A DNA stretch of 16,560 bases, taken from positions 1 to 16,560 of the forward strand of contig CAJTQP010000052.1 in NCBI GenBank assembly GCA_910578575.1. The letters run 5' to 3'. The notes below the pieces were generated by a model. That model had not been told where the DNA came from and did no database searches. It saw only the letters and a program-made list of their open reading frames with translations. Origin of the DNA: an uncultured Oscillospiraceae bacterium. GTDB lineage: Bacteria > Bacillota > Clostridia > Oscillospirales > Oscillospiraceae. Shown piece by piece: positions 6,132 to 14,118 of the stretch (position 1 is the stretch's first letter; every line of letters begins with the position of its first letter). A program made the translations under genes and the position numbers.

Positions 6132-7028
6132 TCAAACCGAGGGGGCCACCCCCGCCGCCTGCTCCCGGAGCAGGTCTAGAAAAGCCTCCGCCGCCTTGGA
6201 GAACACCTGGTACTTTTTCCACACCACATGGAGCTCTGAGCGCAGCCCAGGTTCCAGGGGACGGAAACACAGGGGGCTGTTCCCGCTGGTGTTGATGAGC
6301 TTGTCCAGGGCCAGGGCATAGCCCAAGCCCTCCTCCACCATCAGGGAGGCATTGAACAGCAGGTTATAGGTGGAGACCACGTTCAGCGCCCCAAAATCCC
6401 GCTGGAGCCAGTTGGACAGGTCGCTTTTCATCATGGCCTGCCGGGAGACCAGCAGGGGCTGCCGCCAGAGGTCCTCCGGCCGGATGCCGGCCTTTTCCGC
6501 CAACGGACTGTCTTTGCGCATCAGCACCCCCCAGCGATCATAGAGGGGGAGCTGGAGGTAGTCGTATTTTGACAGGTCGGCGGTGCCGATGAGGATGCCG
6601 AAATCCAGCAGCCCCTTTTCTAACCGTTCCCCCACGTCGTCGGCGTTGCCGCTGTACAGATGGAAGTGGACCTGGGGGTGGGCGTTCTGCAAGGCCCCGG
6701 CGGTCCGGGCAATCAGGCGCATGGCGTCGCTCTCCCCGCCCCCCACATATACGTCCCCGGAGAGGGCCTCCTGGCTGGTCTGGAACTCCGCCTGGGTCTT
6801 GTCCACCAGGTCGAGGATCTCATTGGCCCGCTTGCGCAGATAGACCCCGTCCTGGGTCAAGGTGACCTTCCGGTTCCCCCGGAGGAATAGGGTTTTCCCC
6901 AGCTCCGCCTCCAAATCCATCAACTGGCGGGACAGAGTGGGTTGCGTCAAGTGCAGGGATTCCGCCGCAGCGGAAATGCTCTCCTCCCGTGCCACGGCGA
7001 GAAAATACCGCAGGACCCGCAGCTCCAT
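6132..7028 (-). CDS. LysR-family transcriptional regulator (298 aa)
   Basis: DNA-binding regulator with the usual LysR layout and length. The N-terminal winged helix-turn-helix is at about 1-60 (MELRVLRYFLAVAREESISA, then LHLTQPTLSRQLMDLE and the wing RGNRKVTLTQDG). A linker helix leads to a two-lobed periplasmic-binding-protein-like effector domain at about 90-290. ATG at 7028 is preferred because AGGAGGG lies just upstream and the protein then begins with the family-typical MELR. A longer in-frame start at 7073 lies upstream of the predicted transcription start. It is divergent from the O-acetyltransferase gene, the classic LysR arrangement, and three AAGTATAGC repeats in the gap are candidate operators. 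It probably controls itself and the acetyltransferase. The effector is unknown. The recombinase gene lies 48 bp downstream, so read-through could link the two. Confidence 0.93.
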   Translation of the reverse strand: MELRVLRYFLAVAREESISAAAESLHLTQPTLSRQLMDLEAELGKTLFLRGNRKVTLTQDGVYLRKRANEILDLVDKTQAEFQTSQEALSGDVYVGGGESDAMRLIARTAGALQNAHPQVHFHLYSGNADDVGERLEKGLLDFGILIGTADLSKYDYLQLPLYDRWGVLMRKDSPLAEKAGIRPEDLWRQPLLVSRQAMMKSDLSNWLQRDFGALNVVSTYNLLFNASLMVEEGLGYALALDKLINTSGNSPLCFRPLEPGLRSELHVVWKKYQVFSKAAEAFLDLLREQAAGVAPSV

Positions 7029-7058
7029 GGTGACCGCCCTCCTCTCTTGTTTGGGGGA

Positions 7059-7087
7059 AGTATAGCATCCCATCCCATGCCTGTCAA
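7059..7087 (-). promoter_or_regulatory. Promoter of the LysR regulator gene
   Basis: Minus-strand -35 TTGACA (7082-7087), 17 bp spacer, -10 TATACT (7059-7064). The predicted start is near 7052, about 24 nt before the ATG at 7028. Confidence 0.78.
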
Positions 7088-7114
7088 GTATAGCCAGCTA
7101 TATAATATGAGCAT

Positions 7115-7143
7115 TTGCTATTTTTAATGCAGGGCGCTATACT
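7115..7143 (+). promoter_or_regulatory. Promoter of the O-acetyltransferase gene
   Basis: Plus-strand -35 TTGCTA (7115-7120), 17 bp spacer, -10 TATACT (7138-7143). The predicted start is near 7150, about 30 nt before the ATG at 7181. A perfect TATAAT at 7101-7106 has no matching -35 at normal spacing and is less likely. Confidence 0.65.
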
Positions 7144-7180
7144 TGGAGTGAAGTCAAACGAGAGGGAAGGAGCTTTGACC

Positions 7181-7762
7181 ATGGAATTGGCGGAGTATTT
7201 GGACTTTGTAAAAGTAGGCAATCGTATCGTAGGCGGTTCGGAGGCCCACCAGCTCATGCACCGGGCGGCCAGGGAGGCCATGGAGCTGACGAAGCAGATC
7301 AACGCAAGCTGTGACCAGGGGGAGATTCGAGAGCTGTTCGCCCAGCTCACCGGCAAACCGGTGGACGAGACCTTTGCCATTTTCCCGCCCTTCTCCACAG
7401 ATTTTGGCAAAAACATCACCGTGGGGCCAGGGGTATTCATCAACGCCGGCTGCCGCTTCCAGGACCAGGGGGGCATCACCATCGAGGCGGGGAGCCTCAT
7501 CGGCCACAACGTGGTCCTAGCTACCCTGAACCATGAGATGGACCCCCAACACCGCAGCGACATGCACCCCGCCCCCATCCACATCGGGAAACGGGTCTGG
7601 ATCGGGGCCAACGCCACCGTCTGCCCCGGTGTGACCATCGGGGACGGGGCGGTGGTGGCCGCAGGGGCGGTGGTGACCCGTGACGTCCCCGCCAACATCG
7701 TGGTGGGGGGTGTCCCAGCCCGGCTGCTGCGCACCATCTCGGAGGGACAGCCGGAGACGTGA
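7181..7762 (+). CDS. Hexapeptide-repeat O-acetyltransferase, LacA/maltose acetyltransferase-like (193 aa)
   Basis: Probable acetyl-CoA-dependent acetyltransferase, likely a cytoplasmic trimer. The N-terminal helical region is at about 1-65. A left-handed beta-helix of hexapeptide repeats follows at about 75-185 (FGKNITVGPGVFINAGC; GKRVWIGANATVCPGVTIGD; GAVVAAGAVVTRDVPANIVV), ending in the family hallmark GGVPARLLR. H118 in LATLNHE sits where LacA-type enzymes have their catalytic His. ATG at 7181 is chosen because GGGAAGGAG ends 8 nt before it. The longer open frame from 7115 lies inside the promoter. It is divergent from and probably controlled by the LysR gene. The acceptor (sugar, antibiotic or other hydroxyl compound) cannot be read from the sequence. 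Confidence 0.9.
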   Translation: MELAEYLDFVKVGNRIVGGSEAHQLMHRAAREAMELTKQINASCDQGEIRELFAQLTGKPVDETFAIFPPFSTDFGKNITVGPGVFINAGCRFQDQGGITIEAGSLIGHNVVLATLNHEMDPQHRSDMHPAPIHIGKRVWIGANATVCPGVTIGDGAVVAAGAVVTRDVPANIVVGGVPARLLRTISEGQPET

Positions 7763-7786
7763 CAACAGGACAAACAGCAGGAAACA

Positions 7787-7825
7787 AAACACGAGACGCC
7801 GCGATAGCCGCGACGTCTCGTGTTT
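7787..7825. terminator. Terminator shared by the acetyltransferase and kinase/lipoprotein units
   Basis: A 12 bp perfect stem pairs AAACACGAGACG (7787-7798) with CGTCTCGTGTTT (7814-7825), with a small inner CGCG/CGCG helix. On the minus strand the tail is TGTTT after the stem's own TTT, good for ending the lipoprotein transcript. On the plus strand the tail TGTCTCG is weaker. It lies between two convergent genes, 24 bp after one stop and 10 bp after the other. Confidence 0.82.
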
Positions 7826-7835
7826 GTCTCGTTGC

Positions 7836-9137
7836 TTATTCGTCCAAAGTCTCTGCTTGTAGCTGGTCAAATTTTTCCATACATTCATCCACCGTAGCGC
7901 CATTGAGCAGGTCCCGGACGATGAGGCAGGTGTTGCCCCATTGCTCCAGCTTCATGCCGGCGTTGGACCCCAGCACAAAGACGCCCTCCTCGATCCGGTC
8001 ATTCAGGGGCTTCAGGGCGGGGATGCAGTCCACCTTCACATTCTTGGAGGGGGAAATCACCTTATTGGTCTCCGTATAGACCTGGAGGGCCTCATCGGAG
8101 AGGATCACATCCAGGACGGCCAAGGTGTCCTCCAGGTGTTCCGACTGGACATCCACTCCATAACCGGTCATGGGCATCACTGGCATCTGCCCCAGGTGGG
8201 TGGGGAAGCCAATGACCTCTAGGTTGAAGCTGGGGTTTCCATAAATGGTTTCGTTGTTGGCCGCCCCCCAGTAGGCCATGACGATGGGGGTCTTTTGGGC
8301 CAGGAAATCCTCCCCTTCCCCCTCGATGGCCTCGCTGACGTAGGCCTTCTTGGCGTCGATATAGCCCAGGTCGATCATTTTCTGGAGGAATTCAAAGCCG
8401 GGGCGCATATAGTCGCTATATTTGGCGGTGCCGTTATTCAGGGCCTCGATCTCCGATGCAGTGTTTCCCCCGTTGTAGAGGTCAGCATAGGCCTGGGCCA
8501 GCACGAAGGTCTCCAGCCACCAGCGGTTGGCCCCCACAGGGGTCTCATAGCCCTTCTCTTTTAAGACCCGGCAGCACTCCAAAAACTCCTCTGGTGTCTC
8601 TGGCAGTTGCAGCTTGCAGTCGTCAAAAATGTCTTTGTTGATAAACAGGCCATAGGCTACCACCTCTTGGGGAATGGCCACCAACTTTCCATTCACGGTG
8701 TTGGCGGTCTTGACCACATCCCGCAGATTCTTTGTGGCCTCCAGCCCGGACAGGTCCGCCAGGTTGTTCTCCTCGCCCATCTTCTGGATCACGTCTGGGT
8801 TGAGGAGATACAGGTCGTCCATGTGGTTGCGAATGCGGTCGATGGCCACATCGTCGTAGGTTTTCTCCTGGTAGTTCTCCGCCGTATAGGTGATATATTC
8901 CAGCCTGACGTCTAGCTGCTCTTCCGCCATCATGATGGTTTTCTCCGCGGCGCTTCTGGCGATGTTTTCCGCGTCGGGATTGGTTTTTTCCATGGGGCTA
9001 TACATGGTCACCACCCGTGTGTTTTCCTCTTTCTCCTGAAGGAGATTGTTGGGATCATCGTCCCCACAGGCGGCCAGAGTCAGCAGAGCTGTTCCTGCCA
9101 GGCAGAGTGCTGCCAGCTTTTTGCGGTTCGGTTTCAT
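7836..9137 (-). CDS. Extracellular solute-binding lipoprotein, orphan (433 aa)
   Basis: Surface lipoprotein of the ABC-transporter solute-binding class (family 1, sugar/oligosaccharide-type fold). Residues 1-23 are a lipoprotein signal with lipobox L-A-A-C and lipidated C24. The mature protein has typical motifs: LVAIPQEVVAYGLFINKDIF near the hinge, then WW, MTGYGVDV and a C-terminal helical region. There are no permease or ATPase genes beside it. Instead its ATG (9135-9137) overlaps the stop of the sensor kinase gene by 4 bp (ATGA), so translation is probably coupled. This arrangement suggests the protein binds a ligand outside the cell and presents it to the kinase, like ChvE-VirA or TorT-TorS type partners. 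That role is inference; it could also feed a distant transporter. Confidence 0.9.
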   Translation of the reverse strand: MKPNRKKLAALCLAGTALLTLAACGDDDPNNLLQEKEENTRVVTMYSPMEKTNPDAENIARSAAEKTIMMAEEQLDVRLEYITYTAENYQEKTYDDVAIDRIRNHMDDLYLLNPDVIQKMGEENNLADLSGLEATKNLRDVVKTANTVNGKLVAIPQEVVAYGLFINKDIFDDCKLQLPETPEEFLECCRVLKEKGYETPVGANRWWLETFVLAQAYADLYNGGNTASEIEALNNGTAKYSDYMRPGFEFLQKMIDLGYIDAKKAYVSEAIEGEGEDFLAQKTPIVMAYWGAANNETIYGNPSFNLEVIGFPTHLGQMPVMPMTGYGVDVQSEHLEDTLAVLDVILSDEALQVYTETNKVISPSKNVKVDCIPALKPLNDRIEEGVFVLGSNAGMKLEQWGNTCLIVRDLLNGATVDECMEKFDQLQAETLDE

Positions 9138-11701
9138 GGGGTTCCTTCCTTTCGCTCCATATAATGTCGGATAACCTTCTTTAACAGTGCCACGTCAATG
9201 GGTTTTGCCACGTGGGCGTCCATGCCGGCGTCCAGGGCCGCTTTTTCATCTTCGGCAAAGGCATTTGCCGTCATGGCTAGGATGGGGATGGTTTGGGCAT
9301 CGCTGCGGCTCAGGCGCCGGATGGCCCTGGTGGCCTCATGGCCGTTCATCACGGGCATCTGGACATCCATCAAGATGGCGTCGAACTCGCCCTCAGAGGA
9401 GGACTGGAAGCGCTCCACAGCCAGCTTGCCGTTTTCCACGATCTCACAACTGGCCCCCTCGATTTCCAGGATTTCCGCTAGGATCTCCGCATTGATATCG
9501 TTGTCCTCCGCTGCCAGGAAGTGCAGGCCCTCCAGGCTGTCCACCTCCTCAGGGGCGTCACTGCCCCTGGGATGCGCCTGCATTTCGGAAAATTTCTCCT
9601 TTAGGGCGGAGACGAAAAAGGGTTTGAGTAAACTGCCCGTGTTGGGGAGGGAGAGGACCCCTTCGATGCCCTCCGCGTCGTAATCTGCCAGGAGCAGGAG
9701 GGGGGCCGTACTTGGCAGTGACTCTCGGAGGGCCTGGGCCGCCGGGAAACCTGCCAGATGCAGCAGAGTCCAGTCTACCAGGAGGATATCGGCGGTGCCG
9801 GTCTGGAGCAGGGTCAGGACCTCTTGGATGCTGTGGGCGGTGTCCACCACCACGCCGGTCTCCTTCATCAGCGTTCGAATGGACTGGCACAGGGCCTGGT
9901 CCCCGGATACGGTGAGGATATGGGAGATCCCCTGGTTGGCCCAGAACCGCTGGTCCGCCTGGTCCTCCGGGATGCGGAACTCCAGCTCCACCCGGAAGAG
10001 GCTGCCCCGGTCCACTTGGCTGGTGACCTCAATGGTCCCGCCCATGAGTTCCACGATGTTCTTGGTGATGGCCATACCCAGCCCGGTGCCCTGGACCTTG
10101 TTGGTGGTGCTGTTCTCTGCCCTGGTAAAGGCGTCGAAGATGGTCTCCAGGTATTCCGGGGTCATCCCGTAGCCGGTGTCCTCCACCTCGATGCGGATGT
10201 GCTCATACTGGCTGGAGCGCTGCTTCAGCCCAATGAGGCGGAACCAGATCGTCCCCCCCTCCGGGGTGTATTTGACGGCGTTGGAGAGGAGGTTGAACAG
10301 GATTTGATTGACCCGCGTTTCATCCCCCATGAGATACTCATGCTGGATGCCGGAGACCTCCACGTGGAAGGTCTGGTGTTTGGCCTTGGCCATGGGCTGG
10401 ATGATGGCGTCCACAGAGGAGACCAGGTCGCTGAGGGTGAAGGGCTCAAAGGTGAGGACCACCTTCCCACTCTCGATTTTGGAGACGTCCAGGATGTCAT
10501 TGATGAGGCTGAGCAGGTGCTGCCCAGAGGCGGTGATCTTCTTGGTGTACTCCCGCACTTTTACGGGATTGTCCGCGTCCATGGACAGCAGGGTGGTGAA
10601 GCCCAAAACGGCATTCATGGGGGTGCGGATATCGTGGGACATGTTGGAGAGGAAAGTGGTCTTGGAGTTGTTGGCGATCTGGGCGGCCCGGAGGGCCTCG
10701 GCCAACTGCCGGTTGTGGACCTCCCGTTCCTCCTCCCGCTCTTTGCGCAGCTTGGCCTGTTGGCGCTGGTTGAGGTAATATAGCAAGCAGCACAGGAGGA
10801 AGGCCACCAGCGTCACCGCCACCACGATGAAAATGTTTTGGTTGACGGTCCGGCCCTCCTGCTGGATGGCTTCAATGGGCACATAGCCCACCAGGAACAC
10901 GCTCCCGTCGTTGACAGACCACATATAGTTCAGGGAATCCTTTTCCCGGATATCATGGTAGAAGAGGATGTTTTCCCCATTGGTTAGGCAGGCGTCGATT
11001 TCTGCCCGCAGGGTCTCCTTCCGGATGTTGTTGGCCCGGTAGAAGTCCCCCAAGTTGAGATGGCCTGCGGTTCGGGCGCCCATGCCTTTGGGCTTGAGGA
11101 CGAAGCGCTCCGTCTTTGCGTCCATGATATAGAGCATGGCCTTTTGGTCATAAAAGCCGTCGGGCAGGGACTTGTCCAAGGAGTCGTAGATGTATTCCAC
11201 ATAAAGGGTGGCGATTTCCCGCCCGGCTTTCTCCACAGGACATTTTAAGGTGTACGCCCAGGTCCCCATGTCATTGAGGTAGGATTGGGAAACCGGCAAG
11301 TCATCCACAGTTGCCCCGGAGGAAAAGTCCAGGTCTTTGGGGGAAAAGGACGCGCCGGTGTTGGAGAGGCCCGACGTTTCGCCGGTCAGTACCAGGGACA
11401 GCTTTACCATGGTCTGGTTTTGCTCATAGGCGCGGATGTATGCCATGGGGTCTTCGGCCTTGGAAATCTCATGGGCGATCATCTGCTGAAACTCCGCCTC
11501 ATTTTTCAAAATGGCCTCTATGGTGCACTGGATCAGATCCAGGCTTTCGCTGAGGTTTTGAATCGCTGAGTTGGACATCTCCTGGGATATTTTCTTCGAC
11601 ACAGCGAATACCACGGTACCCAAAACGCAAAAGACCAATATAATGGAAAGAAAGAGCGGGATGCCATTCCTTTTTTTTACTTTTTTGGACGCATTGTTCA
11701 T
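9134..11701 (-). CDS. Hybrid sensor histidine kinase with two receiver domains (855 aa)
   Basis: Membrane sensor kinase. Residues 14-34 are the first membrane segment, about 35-288 an extracellular Cache-like sensor and 290-311 the second membrane segment, followed by a charged coiled coil (312-345). The HisKA domain has phospho-acceptor H356 (FLSNMSHDIRTPMN). The ATPase domain has an N box (NQILFNLLSNAVKYT), G1 (VEDTGYGM) and G2 (GTGLGMAI). A first receiver (about 600-715) keeps a candidate Asp (ILLVDW) and Lys (LLKPF) but lacks the usual acidic pair. A second receiver (about 735-850) is complete (AAEDND, MDVQMPVMNG, MTAN, KP). ATG at 11701 is chosen because GGAG lies 7 nt upstream. The 16-residue longer start has no ribosome binding site. 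No DNA-binding or HPt domain is fused or adjacent, so the output partner lies elsewhere. It is the first gene of the unit with the lipoprotein. Confidence 0.94.
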   Translation of the reverse strand: MNNASKKVKKRNGIPLFLSIILVFCVLGTVVFAVSKKISQEMSNSAIQNLSESLDLIQCTIEAILKNEAEFQQMIAHEISKAEDPMAYIRAYEQNQTMVKLSLVLTGETSGLSNTGASFSPKDLDFSSGATVDDLPVSQSYLNDMGTWAYTLKCPVEKAGREIATLYVEYIYDSLDKSLPDGFYDQKAMLYIMDAKTERFVLKPKGMGARTAGHLNLGDFYRANNIRKETLRAEIDACLTNGENILFYHDIREKDSLNYMWSVNDGSVFLVGYVPIEAIQQEGRTVNQNIFIVVAVTLVAFLLCCLLYYLNQRQQAKLRKEREEEREVHNRQLAEALRAAQIANNSKTTFLSNMSHDIRTPMNAVLGFTTLLSMDADNPVKVREYTKKITASGQHLLSLINDILDVSKIESGKVVLTFEPFTLSDLVSSVDAIIQPMAKAKHQTFHVEVSGIQHEYLMGDETRVNQILFNLLSNAVKYTPEGGTIWFRLIGLKQRSSQYEHIRIEVEDTGYGMTPEYLETIFDAFTRAENSTTNKVQGTGLGMAITKNIVELMGGTIEVTSQVDRGSLFRVELEFRIPEDQADQRFWANQGISHILTVSGDQALCQSIRTLMKETGVVVDTAHSIQEVLTLLQTGTADILLVDWTLLHLAGFPAAQALRESLPSTAPLLLLADYDAEGIEGVLSLPNTGSLLKPFFVSALKEKFSEMQAHPRGSDAPEEVDSLEGLHFLAAEDNDINAEILAEILEIEGASCEIVENGKLAVERFQSSSEGEFDAILMDVQMPVMNGHEATRAIRRLSRSDAQTIPILAMTANAFAEDEKAALDAGMDAHVAKPIDVALLKKVIRHYMERKEGTP

Positions 11702-11812
11702 GCCAAGTCTCCATTCCGCTGATTTAGACCGGAGCCCCCTCGCCCTCATGGGTGCATAGCCACAGGGGGAAGGAGCCGGATACGAAGAAAACCGTTACTT
11801 GTTAACTAATAT

Positions 11813-11842
11813 AGTATACCATCGACAGCGTTTTCGTGTCAA
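11813..11842 (-). promoter_or_regulatory. Promoter of the kinase-lipoprotein unit
   Basis: Minus-strand -35 TTGACA (11837-11842), 18 bp spacer, -10 TATACT (11813-11818). The direct repeat CCATCGACA lies on both sides of the -35 and may be a regulator site. Confidence 0.75.
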
Positions 11843-11957
11843 TGCCATCGACACAGTTCGCCGCACTTCTGCGCCGGGATCTCCCGGTGGCCAAGGGGTG
11901 GGATACAACCGTTGACGGGCGGGCCGGGGATGGGCGGAGACGGCCGGACAGCGGCTC

Positions 11958-11986
11958 TTGCCAGACAGGGGCTTTTTTGCTATAAT
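11958..11986 (+). promoter_or_regulatory. Promoter of the M50-scpAB-gerW operon
   Basis: Plus-strand -35 TTGCCA (11958-11963), 17 bp spacer, perfect -10 TATAAT (11981-11986) with an upstream TGC (extended -10-like). Transcription should start near 11993, about 100 nt before the first gene. Confidence 0.82.
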
Positions 11987-12094
11987 ACCTCTTATATTAT
12001 GCAGAAGAAACAAGACTTGACTGCCTTCCCAAGGGGTCCAAGAGAGGACTAAAGCCATGGGAAGCAGGTATACTTAAATTTAAGGAGGGGTCTC

Positions 12095-12790
12095 ATGGGT
12101 GCCCTGTCCCAACTGAAGTACGGCATCGACTGGTCCAGCATGGGTACCATGTTCCTGCGCATCGGGGCGATTTTGCTGTGTTTGGTGGTTCACGAGCTGT
12201 GCCACGGCCTGGCGGCCTACTACCTGGGGGACCCCACCGCCAAGGAGAACCACCGGCTGTCCCTGAACCCCCTGCGCCACTTGGACCTCTTCGGCCTGTT
12301 GATGATGGTGACGGTGGGCTTTGGCTGGGCCAAGCCGGTGCCAGTGGATCCCCGGTATTTCAAAAACCCTAAGGGGGGCATGGCGGTCACCGCCCTGGCG
12401 GGGCCTTTGTCCAACTTTGTTCTGGCCTTCCTGTCCGCCCTGGTGTGCAACGGCCTGTTGGCGGGGATCACCGTGAAGGGCCAGACGCCGGGCTTGATGG
12501 GGGCGCTGAACTTCTTCTACCTGCTGCTGGTGCTGAACATCGGCCTGGGGGTGTTCAACCTGATCCCCTTCCCACCCCTGGATGGCTCTAAAGTTGTGGC
12601 CATGTTCCTGCCAGACGGGGCTTACGTCCGCTGGATGCGCCTGGAGCGCTACGGGATGCTGGCCCTGATGGCCATTTTGTGGCTGGGCTGGATCGACGCT
12701 CCCCTGTACGCGGTGCGCACAGGGCTCACCGACGGGATGCTCAGCGGCGGGAGTTTCGTCTACGACGCTGTGCTGAAGCTTCTGGGGTAA
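12095..12790 (+). CDS. Site-2-type M50 metalloprotease (231 aa)
   Basis: Integral membrane zinc protease of the M50 family (YwhC/SpoIVFB-like minimal form without a PDZ domain). The zinc motif H33-E-L-C-H37 lies in the first hydrophobic segment. The third ligand is in N155-L-I-P-F-P-P-L-D163-G, the classic NxxPxPxLDG motif. Four to six hydrophobic segments span most of the rest. ATG at 12095 follows a strong AAGGAGGGG. It is the first gene of the operon, 4 bp before scpA, an association common in Clostridia. Its substrate is not identifiable here; membrane-bound anti-sigma factors or signal peptide remnants are the usual types. Confidence 0.9.
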   Translation: MGALSQLKYGIDWSSMGTMFLRIGAILLCLVVHELCHGLAAYYLGDPTAKENHRLSLNPLRHLDLFGLLMMVTVGFGWAKPVPVDPRYFKNPKGGMAVTALAGPLSNFVLAFLSALVCNGLLAGITVKGQTPGLMGALNFFYLLLVLNIGLGVFNLIPFPPLDGSKVVAMFLPDGAYVRWMRLERYGMLALMAILWLGWIDAPLYAVRTGLTDGMLSGGSFVYDAVLKLLG

Positions 12791-12794
12791 GGGG

Positions 12795-13586
12795 ATGGAA
12801 CGACCGGTCTATCACATCCCCGGCGCGGTGAAGGACAAGGCGGAGAACCGGGACTTTGTGGGGCCCCTGGACCTGATCCTCTACCTTCTGCGCAAGGACA
12901 AGATTGCCATCCGGGACATCCCCCTGGCGGATATCCTCCAGCAGTATCTGGACTGGATGGAGGCGCGGGAGCGCTTGGACTTAGAGGTGGCGGGGGAGTT
13001 CATCGCCATGGCCTCCCAGCTGATGTATTTGAAAACCAAGATGCTCCTGGCGGAGGAGGACAAGGAAGCCCTCTCCGAGATGGAGGAGCTCATCGCCTCC
13101 CTGGAGGCGCGGGAGCGCCGGGCCAGCTTCCTGCGCTTGGAGGTGGTGCTGCCCCAGTTGGCGGAGGCCTTCCAGCAGGGGCGGGACAGCTTTTCCAAGG
13201 GGGCGGAGGCCTGCTTTGCCCAGCGGGTCTACCGCTATGAACACAGCCCGGCGGATTTGACCGCGGCGGTATTGGCCTGGCAGGCCCGCCAGGCGGCGGC
13301 CAAACCCCCGGACGGGCGGCTGCTGCGCCGGACGGTGCGGCCAGAGCCCTACCGGGTGGAGGCCAAGGCCCAACAGCTATTGCAGGTGTTGGAACAGCAG
13401 GGGCCCACCAGCCTAACCCAACTGGTGGCCCACAGTGAGAGCCGCTCCGAGGCCACGGCGGTGTTTTTGGCCCTGCTGGAGCTGTGCCGGGGGGGCAAGG
13501 TCCACCTGGATGGGACCATGGAAAATCCGTCCATCTCCCTGCGGGGAGAGGCGGAAGGAGAGGGGGAGGCCTATGAAGGGGAATAA
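12795..13586 (+). CDS. scpA: ScpA, segregation and condensation protein A (263 aa)
   Basis: Kleisin subunit of the SMC-ScpAB condensin, which bridges the SMC heads and organises the replicated chromosome. The N-terminal family motif is clear: GPLDLILYLLRKDKIAIRD, then IPLADILQQYLDWM and AGEFIAMASQLMYLKTKMLL, which contacts the SMC neck. A variable, acidic middle follows, and a C-terminal winged helix (about 185-250) contacts the SMC head. Length is normal for the family. It starts 4 bp after the protease stop with a G-rich site (AAGGGG) overlapping that stop, and its end overlaps scpB by 14 bp, so translation is tightly coupled. Nothing looks broken. Confidence 0.95.
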   Translation: MERPVYHIPGAVKDKAENRDFVGPLDLILYLLRKDKIAIRDIPLADILQQYLDWMEARERLDLEVAGEFIAMASQLMYLKTKMLLAEEDKEALSEMEELIASLEARERRASFLRLEVVLPQLAEAFQQGRDSFSKGAEACFAQRVYRYEHSPADLTAAVLAWQARQAAAKPPDGRLLRRTVRPEPYRVEAKAQQLLQVLEQQGPTSLTQLVAHSESRSEATAVFLALLELCRGGKVHLDGTMENPSISLRGEAEGEGEAYEGE

Positions 13587-14118
13587 GTTATCCAGCGGCG
13601 TGGAGGCCATCCTCTTTGCCCTGGGGGGGCCTGTCCCCGCAGAAAAACTGGCCCAGGCCCTAGACTGTACCCTGGAGGAGGTGGAGAGGGCCTGCCGGGC
13701 CCTGGCTGACACCTACCAGTGGGAGGAGCGGGGCATCCGCCTGGTGCGCTTGGAGGAGAGCTGGCAGTTGATCTCCGCCCCGGCCTGGGGGGAGACCATC
13801 CGGGCCCTGCTGGAGCGCAAGCGGCCGGACAAGCTCTCCCCGGCGGCCTTGGAGACCCTGGCGGTGGTGGCCTATTTCCAGCCGGTGACCAGGGTATACA
13901 TCGACCAGGTCCGGGGGGTGGACTGTTCCCACTCCCTGTCCCTGCTCCTGGACCGGGAGCTGGTGGAGCCCTGCGGTACCCTAGACGCCCCAGGGCGGCC
14001 CATCCTCTACCAGACCACCCCGGCCTTCCTCCGGGTCTTTGGCCTGGAGGACTTGAAGGACCTGCCCCCGCTGCCAGAGGAGAGCCCCCCGGAGGAGAGG
14101 GAAGGTGAGGCGCTATGA
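13573..14118 (+). CDS. scpB: ScpB, segregation and condensation protein B (181 aa)
   Basis: Partner of ScpA in the SMC condensin; ScpB dimers bind the ScpA middle region. Two winged-helix domains are seen: N-terminal GVEAILFALGGPVPAEKLAQ onward, and C-terminal LSPAALETLAVVAYFQPVTR, followed by RGVDCSHSLSLLLDRELVEP and GRPILYQTTPAFLRVFGL, all hallmark ScpB segments. I place the start at ATG 13573 (MKGNKLSSG), after AGGGGGAGG and overlapping the end of scpA. The longer open frame from 13435 is inside scpA. The stop overlaps the next start (ATGA at 14115-14118). Confidence 0.95.
   Translation: MKGNKLSSGVEAILFALGGPVPAEKLAQALDCTLEEVERACRALADTYQWEERGIRLVRLEESWQLISAPAWGETIRALLERKRPDKLSPAALETLAVVAYFQPVTRVYIDQVRGVDCSHSLSLLLDRELVEPCGTLDAPGRPILYQTTPAFLRVFGLEDLKDLPPLPEESPPEEREGEAL

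Larger units (their letters stand above)
7058..7144. promoter_or_regulatory. Three-copy AAGTATAGC operator array between LysR and acetyltransferase genes
   Basis: AAGTATAGC occurs directly at 7058-7066 and 7086-7094 and inverted at 7136-7144. The second and third copies extend to a 10 bp inverted match (CAAGTATAGC/GCTATACTTG). The first and third copies contain the -10 boxes of the two divergent promoters, and the second overlaps the -35 of the LysR promoter. This suits autoregulation plus control of the divergent gene by the LysR protein. Confidence 0.6.
11702..12094. other. Divergent control region between kinase and M50 protease genes
   Basis: This 393 bp gap has no convincing gene. It holds a minus-strand promoter for the kinase (11813-11842), a plus-strand promoter for the protease operon (11958-11986) and a direct repeat CCATCGACA (11819-11827 and 11845-11853) bracketing the kinase -35. 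A GC-rich stretch (11871-11955) includes an imperfect dyad CCGGGATCTCCCGG. Both predicted 5' UTRs are about 100 nt. I see no known riboswitch pattern. Confidence 0.6.

Noticed and set aside
9758..10783. Plus-strand open frame of 341 codons antisense to the histidine kinase
   Set aside because: The opposite strand encodes perfect kinase motifs; the antisense product has no recognisable fold, only Gly/Leu/Asp/His-rich shadow sequence.
11702..11749. Longer start for the histidine kinase
   Set aside because: No ribosome binding site precedes the ATG at 11749, while ATG 11701 has GGAG at 7 nt and gives the usual basic N-terminus before the membrane segment.
11999..12052. 17-codon leader ORF in the 5' UTR of the protease operon
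   Set aside because: It begins only a few bases after the predicted transcription start, has no ribosome binding site, and shows no regulatory codon run.
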